From contig NW_025934652.1 in assembly GCF_000764305.2 (NCBI RefSeq), forward strand, positions 47,978-111,977: DNA of 64,000 nt. Direction: 5' to 3'. The notes beneath the pieces were generated by a model. It was not told the DNA's origin. It worked only from the letters and a program-made list of their open reading frames with translations, and ran no database searches. The first letter of the stretch is position 1. Each line of letters starts with the position of its first letter. Source of the stretch: Hyalella azteca. Taxonomy: Eukaryota > Arthropoda > Malacostraca > Amphipoda > Hyalellidae. The position numbers and the translations under genes are program-made. This document shows positions 34,686 to 46,800 of the stretch, in pieces.

Positions 34686-37600
34686 TCTCTAATAGAGCTG
34701 AAAGCTGCGGTGTTCTGCCACATAATTTTACATATGAGTGAAGAAAAAACACGTTTGTCCTCTCCTTATAAGCAATTTTATTCCGCACGAAATTAGTTAC
34801 TTCGTGTGTAACAATTCAATATCTTTTACTCTTTTACTCGATATAACTGACAAAAGTGAGTGAGAACGGGTTGTTACTTCTCTCAGACTGACTTGGGTTG
34901 TTTTCAGAGATATTACATGTATTCGTAAGTACCCCACGTGTTGATGATGACGTCCAATACATCATTTTCCAACGAAGGCTCTAACATTTCATCGCTATAC
35001 ACCAGTCGGAATAATATTTTAACATCCCCCTTCACATATACCTCTTTCAATATATTTGTTTTTTTAGTTGTGTAATTTTAAGTGTACACCTGTATGCTGC
35101 GTTCGTAATTTTTAAATACTACTCAATGGGACAATGAGAAGGCAGGGGATTCAAAACGCGACCTTAGCTTTTCCCTTTAAAAAAACTATTCTCCAAGTGT
35201 TCGAATTGGTAAATATCATTGATGAAGGACTGCCTTCTACTTCAAATTTCTACCGTACGAAGATGTGAGCTACTTCACAGTTTGGGCGATGGTTCGATAT
35301 GTAACTGAAGGTCTTGGTTGCGACTGGTCCTTCAAGTCAAATGTTTCACTAGCACCTTTGTAATAACCATAGAATGGCAGATGATAATCACCAGCAACAA
35401 ACTTCGTGAAAGTTTTATACATTACATACGTGAGAACTAGCATAACGATATGAATTTAAGGTTGTAGTATTTTGTTAGCCCTTGACCGCTCAAAAATTGT
35501 ATATATCCCTACATTATTCGTTTGCACCTTGTAGTGACGACAGAAATTAGTTCCTTATTCCCAAATATCGTCGCAACTACGTAGTATGAAATGCCACCCT
35601 GAACGGAGCACTAGATTTTCATTTAAGACTTTGTATTTTCGCTAGACTCATAATATGGGTGAATTGCTTAGGCAATAAAACGAGTAGTTAGCCATACCCG
35701 TTCATTGTCAGGAGATGTTACTCATAGATACGTTTCCTAACATTTATAATTAATGTCATTTATACTCAGTCAGGGCTCATTCTTATATGCCTATGGGTAC
35801 TTATTCAGACGTTTTTTCATAGGGTTAATTGCTAAAGCTCAATTTTGATCAGATAGCATCGTTTCTTTCATGTGTATAGATTCTTTACGAGTCTGAAAAA
35901 TTCGTTGCTCTGTAAATGAACTTCTTGCCTTTTAATCGAGTCCAAAATCAATAACTAATATTTTTCTATATAATTCAGTTTGAAATTTAGCTGGACAATT
36001 GAAGTTTATCGGCTATCGATCAATTATTGTAATCTAGAATCCATCGAGTTTTTGTACCATGTCATGAGTATACGACGTTCGATCGCGTTATTATAGACTT
36101 AATGTGAAATCATTATAACTTTCATACGTTGGGTTAATCAAATATTGATTCCAATGTAAAGATTTAGTTTTCTAGTACGTCTAATCGCTGACGGTTAGCA
36201 CCAGCATATTGACTAAGCAGACAATCGATTTTTCAAATTATTCTAATACTCATCAGCTGGAAAATAAATTACATTCAATGTTCTTAGAAAGTTTATTCAG
36301 CGCAATATGCCGGTTTATTGCCTCAAATCTTTCAATTCGCGTTTGGAATGAGTTATTAATTTTTCTTGCCGCATGAAAAAAACATCAAGCTTAAGTTTAT
36401 GCGGCTCCCAAATTTTGTATCCATGGAAAAATAACGAATACGTCTTTCATATGATATAGTGAATGCTCAGTGCATGACTCTTCCGTTCATATCTATGAAC
36501 AATGAAGCGACGATCCTTATTCTGGAAACATATCGTGTTTCATCAATAATATCATTTATTGCAACTATAACTGGACAAATACATCATTTGCGTATAGAGA
36601 AAACTATAAAACCGGTCACATTTTTAGTGGGAGTCAGCGAAAATCCTTTCAAAAATATGATTAAATATATTCACTAAATAATACAGTGTTAATTCGCAAT
36701 CGAGCTGAAAATCGGTTAAAAAAATATACATGGGACTCAGACATTTATGACGGTTTTCCCTCGGTGCAAATGATTCATTGTCCACTTTAGACGTAGTTGG
36801 TTTAGGTACGCGCTGCAGTAGTAGAACCTTCGTTACAACCTCCCACTCAGTGCTTCCCGCTACCTAATAGTGAAGAGTGGAACGCTACAACCGTAGTTGG
36901 CTTCTCTTGCTCTTGCCTCTAGACAGAAAGCTGCCATAACTTTGTTCGTGCAATTCATGCTCAAACACGAACCGCTCAGGAAGCTGGAATTCCGACTATA
37001 AGCTGCAGATTTGGTTCTCTGAATTGTGTCAATGAGCGGTAACATTCAATTACGAGTTTTCAAGATTGCTGGCTTTAAATCATAGAATTCAAAAATTTGA
37101 TTGTTAACTTGTTCTTATTCTTTATTTCGCATGAGGAACAGATAATTTCAGAGCAGCAATGTCGTTACATGTTTCTGATATAATTCGTGAATGCGAATAT
37201 TCTTTTTAATCATATTTGTATTTTTCCTACTCAACACTACGTTTTTCTGATCCGTGACAATAGTGGTATGTTCACGACATTTTGATTCGTTCAAAATGTT
37301 CCTTGTAACGCCAGAATAACCGCGCCAGTTATTAAAATACCAGTCGCCATTTTTTTTTATATTTAGTTTCAACTCTTGATGCAGTCTTAATTAAACAAAT
37401 TTTCAACAGCTTTATTTTGAGAAAAACTACGATTCCGTTGAGATATAAATGTTGAGGCTTTATTTCAATTGTTTGCTATGTAATTTTCTTTATAATTCCA
37501 TCAATAAAGTCTTTCATTTCCCAAAGCATTTGCATAAGAACATTTTCCTAATGTTCCATTATTCAATTCCAACCATTAATGACTCAAGAAATATTTCAGA

Positions 37601-39340
37601 AAATCTGCACTGAATTTAGTTGATATTGATGTATTTTACTTGAGATTTAATTTTTTAGCTAATGCTTAAGATTTCAAATTCAATATATAAATTCATTAGT
37701 GAATAAGAAAGGGTACTTTAAAAGTCCTTGAGCTATTTTCATCCTCATGTCTATGTTCTCGGTAATTCTTGTTTGGTAATTAGATTATTTTTCAAATCTG
37801 TGAAGGGCGGAGCTTTATAAGATGACGTCATAATGAATTCATGAAGAAATTACCAGGGTAAAGAATTTATATTATTGATCTTTAAACTATGTGAATTCAT
37901 TGAACAACCATAACGTTTCATTGCACGAAAGCTGTTGCCTGAGTATCATTTTTTTCAGACAGACCTATCGGTATTAAGACTCGAGCAACGCGTTAAAAAA
38001 TTACTTATGGAAAATTTTTCTAATTTCAACGCGACCGATTCAATCGACCTCGGATTTTATATAACTCTAGTGAAACAAATTATAGCTCGTTGTCTTAAAT
38101 CCTGAAACAATAAGAATGTATTTTGTACAGAAAGATTGATTGATTAGCTCTGGTGTGTGATGAAGTTCTTGAAAATAACCAACTACCGAACATATGTATT
38201 ATGTCACCTCAAGAAATGAATCTAATTCGAGCAATGAGAGCGAGCACTATTTCGTACATTTGTAGTTAATAACGGAGAGAAATATTTATCTTAAATAGTG
38301 AGATAAAGAAATAATATTTTCCTCACTACTTGAAGCGAGAATGACGAACTTGAAGTGCGTAGTATAATCGAAGCGTTTATAGCGTATACAATCGCGCGAC
38401 ATTTTGTACCAACATCCCGCAGCGTCCCATGAGTGTGAATGCAATAAATGTAAATTCTTTGCACTGTTTTCTTTTCCGTACAAAAAAGGCCGTCAAGTTC
38501 GCCCTCACTAACTGAAAAAAGGTCATTATGGCACCGTGGACTGCAACGGAAGCCTGTTGGTTCAGAGACGGACTGACGGTTCAGCAGCAGGGCAATCATG
38601 AGGCTATGCAAACTGCCAAGTCAGGAAGTAAAACTTCTCGGTCTCCACTAATGTCCACCAATCAAGGTTGTTATTGCCGAACATTTATGCAAGTTTTTGT
38701 TGCCCGAAAGTTGAAATACTAGAAACAAAAAGAGTAAACACAATAATACGGATTGGTGAACCACAACAAAAATGAGGGAAAATACCGGTATATAGAAATA
38801 AAACTGAAAAAAATATCGCAAATCTGCAACTTGAACGCATCCACAAAGAAGACAGGCGCATATAACGACGACGTTGCTGCAAGACAATACCAATATTGGC
38901 GTCGGTCAGAGTTGAGTACAACTGATTGCTACTAACCGAGTGAGAACGGCTTAACTAAGTCAGTCGAGAAGTAACGGTGTAGTTAGGCTAGTAGTGACGA
39001 TTGTGATTCTATTGAAATAACGATCGTTGCATGGAGCCATACTTGTATAGTGACACTTATTGATTGGGATGTAACTCACTGGGTGGATAACTTAATAGAT
39101 TTTATTGCTTAAAACAACATTTCCTTGAGGTTTACATCTTACAAAAATCCTATATGCTATTTAAAGAATGCTTTTCAAAACTCGCCTGCTTGATCTTTAA
39201 ACATGTATAATTTAAGCTCTATAACCATAAATATTAGGTATTGATGAGTACGTAACACTGGCGGTATTTAAGAAGGAACATAAGCTCAATTACGTTTGCA
39301 TGAATAAAAATCTATCTTAATGAAAAAATTACGACACGTG
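34686..39340. other. Intergenic (alpha 3' UTR then spacer)
   Basis: The alpha 3' UTR must start here. The first AATAAA I see is near 35669 (CAATAAAACG), a possible but unproven polyadenylation signal. Beyond that no gene or repeat family is supported. Short open frames at 36459-36677, 38291-38611 and 38648-38921 show no family features. Confidence 0.45.
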
Positions 39341-41240
39341 AAGTCAGCATGGAAGAATATTTTAATTTATTCAACAAATTTAAAGCGGGTTGCTCAGTGA
39401 AATACAGCTTTGATGACTTAATTTTGATAAATTTAGTATAGCTCGCACGAAAAAAAACCTTGAAGCTAAAACGATTTTTGCGTCACTCAGTGCCCTAAAA
39501 ATAAAAATTTTCCTAATTAAATGAAGCTCGGTAAGTCAGGCGCTAGAAAAAATGTCTCTTTTTTGATTGAAATTGAAATCAAGCAATCATTTCATTCATC
39601 TTTCTGCCATTAAATGCATTGAAAAATGTAGCACCAATTTTCGTAATAAAAATAATAACGTAAATTTTGCAAAAAATTAGTAGATGCAACGCAAGATTGT
39701 TTGATACTTTGGCACCGATCAAATTTAACACCTACGTTAGACTTATTTTGATCAAATCAGCTTTCAATGCAAAACGCGACTTATTAACTACGAATTTCGA
39801 CGCAAAAGTTTTCGAGAGAATAGCATTGGCATCTACCAACCATGCACCTCCCATAGTTACAATGTACAAACATTCACAAATGACATCGCTAAACACTGAA
39901 AACATTTACCTCGTCACACCAATTGCCCCAGTTATGATTACGAATTTTGCCCTGAATAAAGAAAGCTACGACACTTCCTAAGAATTCGCTTTATAAATTA
40001 ATTCAAGCAAAAAAATAACAATTAAATTGTCCACGCGAAAAAAGTAACTTTGAATTCGATACGTCACATAGGTAAACTTTTTTCAGAGCAAGGAACGCAT
40101 TTGGTGTTCATTTACAACAACTTTTTCGCAATTCAACATATCTTTTCGTAGCATTGAAGTGGACTCGAGGAAAACGCGCTACGTGCAAACAAAGAATTTT
40201 AACTACAATGACGAGCTTGAGCAAATTGTTGCAGTCTTTCCTAGCACAATGACGCAATACTTCTACAATAAAATTGTCTTAAATAGTCATTACAATAAAG
40301 TTCTCTTCTCAATCAATTTTCAGAAATTCGTGCAAATTCATTTACTTGTGTAATAATTTTTGAAGAATGAATGCTATCTCACATAGAATATTGAATATTA
40401 AAACCACTAAAAAATCTATCTACAATAGATTTCTTTCGTTTAAATTCTTTGATTATTTTGTTATCAATTGGCAACTCGCTCTTATAAGATGAATAATCAG
40501 CAAGAGCCTCTTGATGGCTATGTTGAATTACATACCTATACGCAAATTATTATTTCAAATTAAAATCCAAACCTCAACAGAATTTGTGAACCTGTCAGTA
40601 AATTTTACGGTTGATTAACGGTAAAAAAAGATCAAGTAAGCAGAATCATTACAAACCATTCTCATATCTGACATTATAACAACGACACATTTTTTTGCTG
40701 CCCAGATTGAAATCACCAAAAGAACATGCTTGTTTATTCATTATCATAGGCATCTTTTCTACTAGCGGTACAAAATTACTAGCGGTTGATCGCTTGAAAA
40801 GCTTGTTGCATCCTCTGAACGAACAACAAACAAAAAATTTTTTTGCGCGATTTTCGGGCAAACTGATTATGGCAAACATGTGATATAAAACGGAATATAG
40901 ACTCTGAATGACATCTACAGTTTGATAGCCAATGCAAGACTCAATGTCATTGCAAATGCTCATCAATATCATTACAAGCTACGGACACCTCAGCAAGACA
41001 TTAAGCGCAAATGTTTTAGTACCAAATTAACGGGTAACAAAGTAAGCACAAAGTGCTTAGCAATATTAGGCTATGGAAGCTTAGTATTTAAAGCACATCA
41101 AGAGGTTCGCTTAGGGAAAGCCGACAAGGATTATTCCATCGACGAACGAAGCATCAAATTCTGCATGAACGAAGATCTTTTCAACGTTGGCTGATCTAAA
41201 ACAGTATGCAGACGAAACGCTATAAAAATCCAAGCCATAC

Positions 41241-41564
41241 ATGGCAGGTGTAATAGCATTCAAGTATTTCACGAACATCGGACTACTCGTAAAAAAACTC
41301 CTTAGATTTCTGACGTTAGCAACTGGCGCAAAAACATGGCTGAACTTTGAGCATTTGAATTTGTTTACACTCACGGGTTACCCTAAGAATACTAATCCTA
41401 CCCTAAAGTTACTCCAAAGCAAAGTCCATGAATACTTACAAATATCCCATCAGAAATTCTTGTCCGATCAAAAATGTATTGTATTCGTAGCTTTGTTAAA
41501 CGATACAAATGAAATCGTCTTTATTGAAGGTCAACTTTCCCCGAAATTCAAATCCCCCGGATGA
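41241..41564 (+). pseudogene. Best-preserved segment of the unknown relic
   Basis: An open stretch of 107 codons starting at ATG (MAGVIAFKYFTNIGLLVKKL). The same frame continues as protein-like sequence after the stop (LDRLIPDDQKKINRI...). It shares frame with the segment at 40695-40883, which suggests they were one reading frame. No family recognised. Confidence 0.35.
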
Positions 41565-42841
41565 TTAGATCGGCTGATCCCAGATGATCAGAAGAAAATC
41601 AACCGAATAAAGTTATTGAAAAATTGGTTGGACACTTCAAAAGAAGTAATAAGAAATTAATAGTATTATAGCAGGACATTTTACCAAATGCGCTGGTAAG
41701 TTTAACAAAAATTTAGTATTTTCCACTTTTGTGGGACAACAATTTATGATGGGAAGGGAACCACAAGCCTAAAAAGAGGGTAAAATGAGGGATTTTCTTC
41801 TATATTCAGGTAAAGGACCTTGATTATGTACGGTAATACAAAGGGACGAAGATATTAAAACAAAGATCCTGTTAAGCAAGCCCAGAACTGTCAAGAACAC
41901 GCATCTTTGGAGTCAACCGAAGATTTTATTACAAAACATTAGTCATTGAATTCTATTTTGACACAACAGTAAGAAAATGTGTGGTTAACTTAATAATTTA
42001 TCTTGCAAAAGCAGAGTCAAAATTCATAGACCATTTCATACGTCAGAACGTGTACTTGACAGTTCTCATTCGTGCTTCAGTCATTCCCAACAAATATAAT
42101 CTTAATATTCTACAAAATTCGTTACCTTTAATTCAACATGAGAAAGAAACCTGGCAGATAATAATCCGGATAGTTTACATTATCAATAAAAGAATTTCCT
42201 TATCTGAATGAAATGATTAACACTTCGTAAATTTGAGTATAGACGTGAAAAAAAATTTAGAATTTAGGTTACTACAGGCAATAAATTTGAATCAGCCTTC
42301 AGAGTGTATACAAAAACATTTTTGTTCATGGATGATCAAACCGTCCTGAATCATTTTTCTCGCGGGAATCATATTGATAAAAGATGTAAAGATATAAATT
42401 GTCGATTATGCAGTTCCCTACACGAATTTTATACACAACTTTATTAAGAAGGTCAGTTCCTTCCAAGATCTGAACCTCAGGTTTGGGAATTATTCCCAGC
42501 AGGTATAAAGATTTCTTCACCAGAATATTATACATAAACATTACAATACGTTCCAGAAAGATAATAATGAAATTATGCACTTTCACATTTTCTTACTCAA
42601 GGGAATTAAAGTATTTTTTCACTGTCTAGTAATTACCAAGAATTAAACAATGCAGTAATGAACATGTGCATTGCGCACGCCATGCTGATATTCTCATTGA
42701 AAACTAAAAAAGTTGATAAAATCTACGCAATTCAAAAATCATCAACATTTACACTGCTTGTTAACCACACTCCACTCGATAAATGTCAGATATTAGCAGA
42801 TTATTCGCAATATCTCTACTTCTCATGTATAAATTTTCTGC

Positions 42842-43228
42842 TTGACTACGGAATCCAACTCTGTAACCACGCTCTTTATAGGTTTTAGGAACCTACATAC
42901 AGTGCTAGACGTGAGTGTATATTTAATATATTTTATCGTAAAGAATTCAATATTAAACGAAAACCAGGAAAAGAATATTCAAGGTCTCCTAAAAACTTGT
43001 CAAATTCATTCAATTTTTTTTAGGAACGAACACAAATATCCTTTTCCTGTTTTTTTAGATAATGTTAACGTCAGTATACACTCTTCTTCTAACTGTCTTA
43101 TGTATGAGAAACGTTTGTATAGATCACTACTGAGCGTTCAAGGCTTCGATTTTCCCCCAAGGTTGGATCCAAACTTGCGACCCTCTCCGACGCTCTTTTC
43201 TTTCATGCAAAACTTAATCCGAAATTAA
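42842..43228 (+). pseudogene. C-terminal part of the unknown relic
   Basis: An open frame of 128 codons containing NENQEKNIQGLLKTCQIH and FPPRLDPNLRPSPTLF. It overlaps the end of the 42658-42888 frame, with which it would join by one frameshift. No domain recognised. Confidence 0.35.
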
Positions 43229-43717
43229 TGTGCGACAACTTCTTATTTCCGTACAACTGCTGTGCTAAACTGTTAAAAATGCCACTTGAATACAGTGAAT
43301 AAAATTAAGAGCCTTGTATTTGGAGGGCACTACAAAAAAATATTCAGGGAACTTGTTCAGCAGATAAGTTGAACTGAAGCTTGGAATTGTTATGAAATTA
43401 TTTATTATTATCATTATTAATAATTCAATAATATGGACTAATTTAATGTCCAACTTCATTACAGGGAAAATTTACAGCAGTGAATCGTAAGCAATAACGA
43501 ACGAAAACCGCTTAACGAAAATATGATTACAAATTTAATGCTCTATGACCTTTCTTTAGAGATAAATAAATTTGAATCCATTAGCCTAAAGCGTTTGAAA
43601 TCAGAAATAAAATATGTTTATCGAGCAAAAAACACTTCAAATTAAGCTACAATCTTCCACACATTCAACTTTGGGTCGAGAGCGTCGGATGTCCCGCTTA
43701 TGTCTTGACTTTCGTTC
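43229..43717. other. Beta gene 3' flank
   Basis: Expected to hold the beta1 3' UTR (- strand). AATAAATAATTTC on the - strand near 43397 is a possible polyadenylation signal. Nothing else recognised. Confidence 0.4.
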
Positions 43718-43882
43718 TTATTTGCCCTTGTAAGTTTCAATAATTTTGTCTTGATCGACATACTCGAATATATGCGGCGCATCCATGAGTATGCCGATGG
43801 TTCCCGCTGTGGTAACAGTGAAGAAAATGTACAGCTGGAGCCTATCAATCACCATCGCCACATACTTCCAGTCTTCTCGAAC
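43718..43882 (-). CDS. nAChRbeta1: nAChR beta1 terminal exon: M4
   Basis: 54 codons and TAA (43718-43720), phase 0 in, acceptor GATCAG. It encodes [20 protein letters not shown], then M4 and [16 protein letters not shown], ending YKGK. This is the conserved C-terminus of arthropod beta1 subunits. Confidence 0.95.
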   Translation of the reverse strand, partial: VREDWKYVAMVIDRLQLYIFFTVTTAGTIGILMDAPHIFEYVDQDKIIETYKGK

Positions 43883-46800
43883 CTGATCACACAGAGTAGA
43901 ATATCAGTCGTTGTTAATAGATGAATATACACAAACAAAATTTGAATGTACATAGTTTGTACGGCAATTGTTCATTTATTTTGGGGATCATTCGAAGTAT
44001 ATATTGCTGAAATCAATGGAGATTAAAGGTAAATGAAAGCTAAAATGGTGCGTGAGGCTCGGCAAGCTTTTTCTAAAATGATAGAAACTTGTGATTTTTC
44101 AGCTGCATTCCGCACAAAATGTACTAGTAGGTTAGCAGAGTTGAAGAAATTGTAGAGATTCGAAAATGTATTCATTAAATTAACTGGAGGCTCTTCACGG
44201 TAACAGGACCAGTGACATTTTGTATAAGAGTAGTAGACAGTTTTATACTATATCCTTCTGCACATTCATCGCTAAAAAGTTCTCAATTTTTCAGTACTGC
44301 TTGCTTATTACAAAAAAATTGTACTGCTCCCTGGGAGCCATATCTCGCCTTTCAATGAACTATTCTTTTCACCACCCATTTGCCGTAAATTTCCTACGGT
44401 TCAGTATTTTCACCGTCACTACAAAACTACGGTTGTCGAAGATCAACTCCGGCACCGAATGTCTTTGCCGCTAATAATAAGATTTAAAGTTTTCCGTTGA
44501 CGCCACGTTCGTCACTACAAGCGCCCCATCAGACATCTGACGTTGCATCAACGTTGAGTTAACCGTTTTTTCGTGGAATCAACGTTAATTAAACGTTGTT
44601 TAAGCTTCAGTTGTCTGGTCGGTCGTGAGTACATGTCATATATCCTTGGTTTAATTGCCTCAGCCCCCAGCGTCATGTTTCGCGGTGTACGTTAAATTAA
44701 CAAATTAATATGATACCGCACGCTCCCAAAAAATCAGAAAGAACCAATGGTCAACTTAAGTATTTTTTGCTTCCGTTTTGAATTTCGATGAGTGGTGAAA
44801 AATCAACCCTAGTCCAATGGTCTAAAACTTAAAAGGTGTCGTAATTAATTAAAATCAAAATAAAACGAAAATGACGATTCTTGTATATACCTACTTTAAG
44901 GATTCATTGATGGATAACTGAACTATATTCACTTACCTGAATATACTCATCCTCATTCCTCAGATGTTCGGCGATAAACTCTACGGCCTCCGTCGCCTTG
45001 TAGGCTTCAGGCGTCATGAATAACGAGTCTGAGCCCTCTGAACCGCGACGATTCATCTGTGATTAGATCAATAAGCATGGTAATACATCCTGCAAATAAT
45101 TCCTATTATACTATTTCTTGCGTTCCATGAAAAGCGAGAAACACGAATTTCATATTCAATGAAAGCATACTATTAAAATTTTTCGTTTAGTTAAGACCAC
45201 CATTTAATTCTTCTGTCTTAAGCGCTAGTCCACCACTCACCTCTCTGTCGTAAGTATTCGTCCACCACTCACCTCTCTGTCGTAAGCGTTCGTCCCCCAC
45301 TCACCTCTCTGTCGTAAGCATTCGTCCACCACTCACCTCTCTGTCGTAAGCATTCGTCCACCACTCACCTCTCTGTCGTAAGCGTTCGTCCACCACTCAC
45401 CTCTCTGTCGTAAGCGTTCGTCCTGTTTATCTTGCAGTTCGGATGGTGCAGGTCCGACAGTTCCATGATGTCCATCTTGCTCTTGGACAGCTGAGGTGAA
45501 GTGTATTGCGGATGCTGGGGAACACCGCTAGGATTTGCTGTGTAAATTAAAAAATTTATATCAATTATTTGATGAGCATTATCAAGTAGAAAATACGTTT
45601 AGCATTTAGACCAAATCCTACATTGATTAGTTTGCACATCGAACTATTTTCGTTACATGTAGACCAAACCTCCCTCTCGAGAAACATTTCGAAACATTTT
45701 TACCAACTATTCACTATTATTAAGTATATCAAGAAATAACCTAGTACAATAGATAAACACTCTTTCTATCCTAGTATTAATTCTTATCTTTAATTGTGAA
45801 TATTGAATTATCATTGACACTTACATGGCATCTCGTTCATCCAGTGCAGACGAGTCTTCCTCGGTCGCTTCATGAAGAGGATCGCTGGCAGGTAGTTCAG
45901 GAACACGAGTCTGATCCAGTTCGGCATACGATGAGTTCTCGGGCCTCTGAAAACATTCATAAAATCACATTGATGAAACAACGCGAGTAATACAATGATT
46001 TATATTATTCTTTAGATTGATTCAAAATTTTTGATTAATGTGTACATATAATCAGCCTTCTATAAATTTGACATTAATAAATCAAATCAACTGATTGCTC
46101 GCCATTTTTCAATAAACTATGAATCTTTAAACGAAAAATTAGTCGATAACAATTTTTGTTTTTAACGCCTTCTCTCTAGGTTGTTATAAGATGGACTTTG
46201 TTATCTTGCGTTATTCTTCTTTGCAATAGATATTGCTAAAATCTAGCTAACAGATTTCCTGAGTCGATCCGAAAACTCACTACTTACTCCCTATTCTAAA
46301 ATTTCACTAATATTTGTAAAATTACCTTTCATCTGAATTTAAGGCTTCCTTTTCCATAGTTTAAATAACTGTTAAATTGAATTCTCATCTGGAATTGAGG
46401 TTCTCATTTCCAAAATTTAAATGATTTCCAAAATATTTTCTCACATAAAAATTAAGTGCCCCTGTTCCAGAATCAAACAAATTTGAAATTCAACTATGAC
46501 CTGAAATTGAAGTTGCTTTTCCTATAATTTAAATAATTGCTAAATTAAATTCTCATCTGGAATTTATGATCTTTTTAGCGCATTTTCTCATTTNAAATAA
46601 AAAATATAACTCAGTACTCACTGCAGTGAGTACTGAGTTATATTTTTTTCTAGAATTCCACTTATTATTTAATTCAGTTCTCACCTGAAATTGAGGTTGA
46701 TGATGACGACAGTGACGAGGATGGAGACTGTGTTCATGACGAAGGTGAAGAGCAAATACTTGGCTATGAGCGGCAGCACTAGCGACGTTGGTGGTAGGAT

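Larger units (their letters stand above)
39340..43228 (+). pseudogene. Run of decayed protein-like frames, origin unknown
   Basis: Successive + strand segments read as natural-looking protein, broken by frameshifts and stops. Examples are MEEYFNLFNKFKAGCSVKYS at 39350, the open frames 39667-39981, 40159-40353, 40695-40883, 40922-41194, 41241-41564 and 41981-42211, a frame through 42290-42450 (motif CKDINCRLCSSLHEF), and 42658-42888 overlapping 42842-43228 in another frame. Almost all the signal is on one strand, and hydrophobic-polar patterning continues across the breaks. I recognise no domain. A decayed insertion of a large DNA virus or a lost host gene are both possible; neither is shown. 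Confidence 0.4.

Noticed and set aside
45796..45990. + strand open frame
   Set aside because: Antisense shadow of the beta1 loop exon at 45825-45946.
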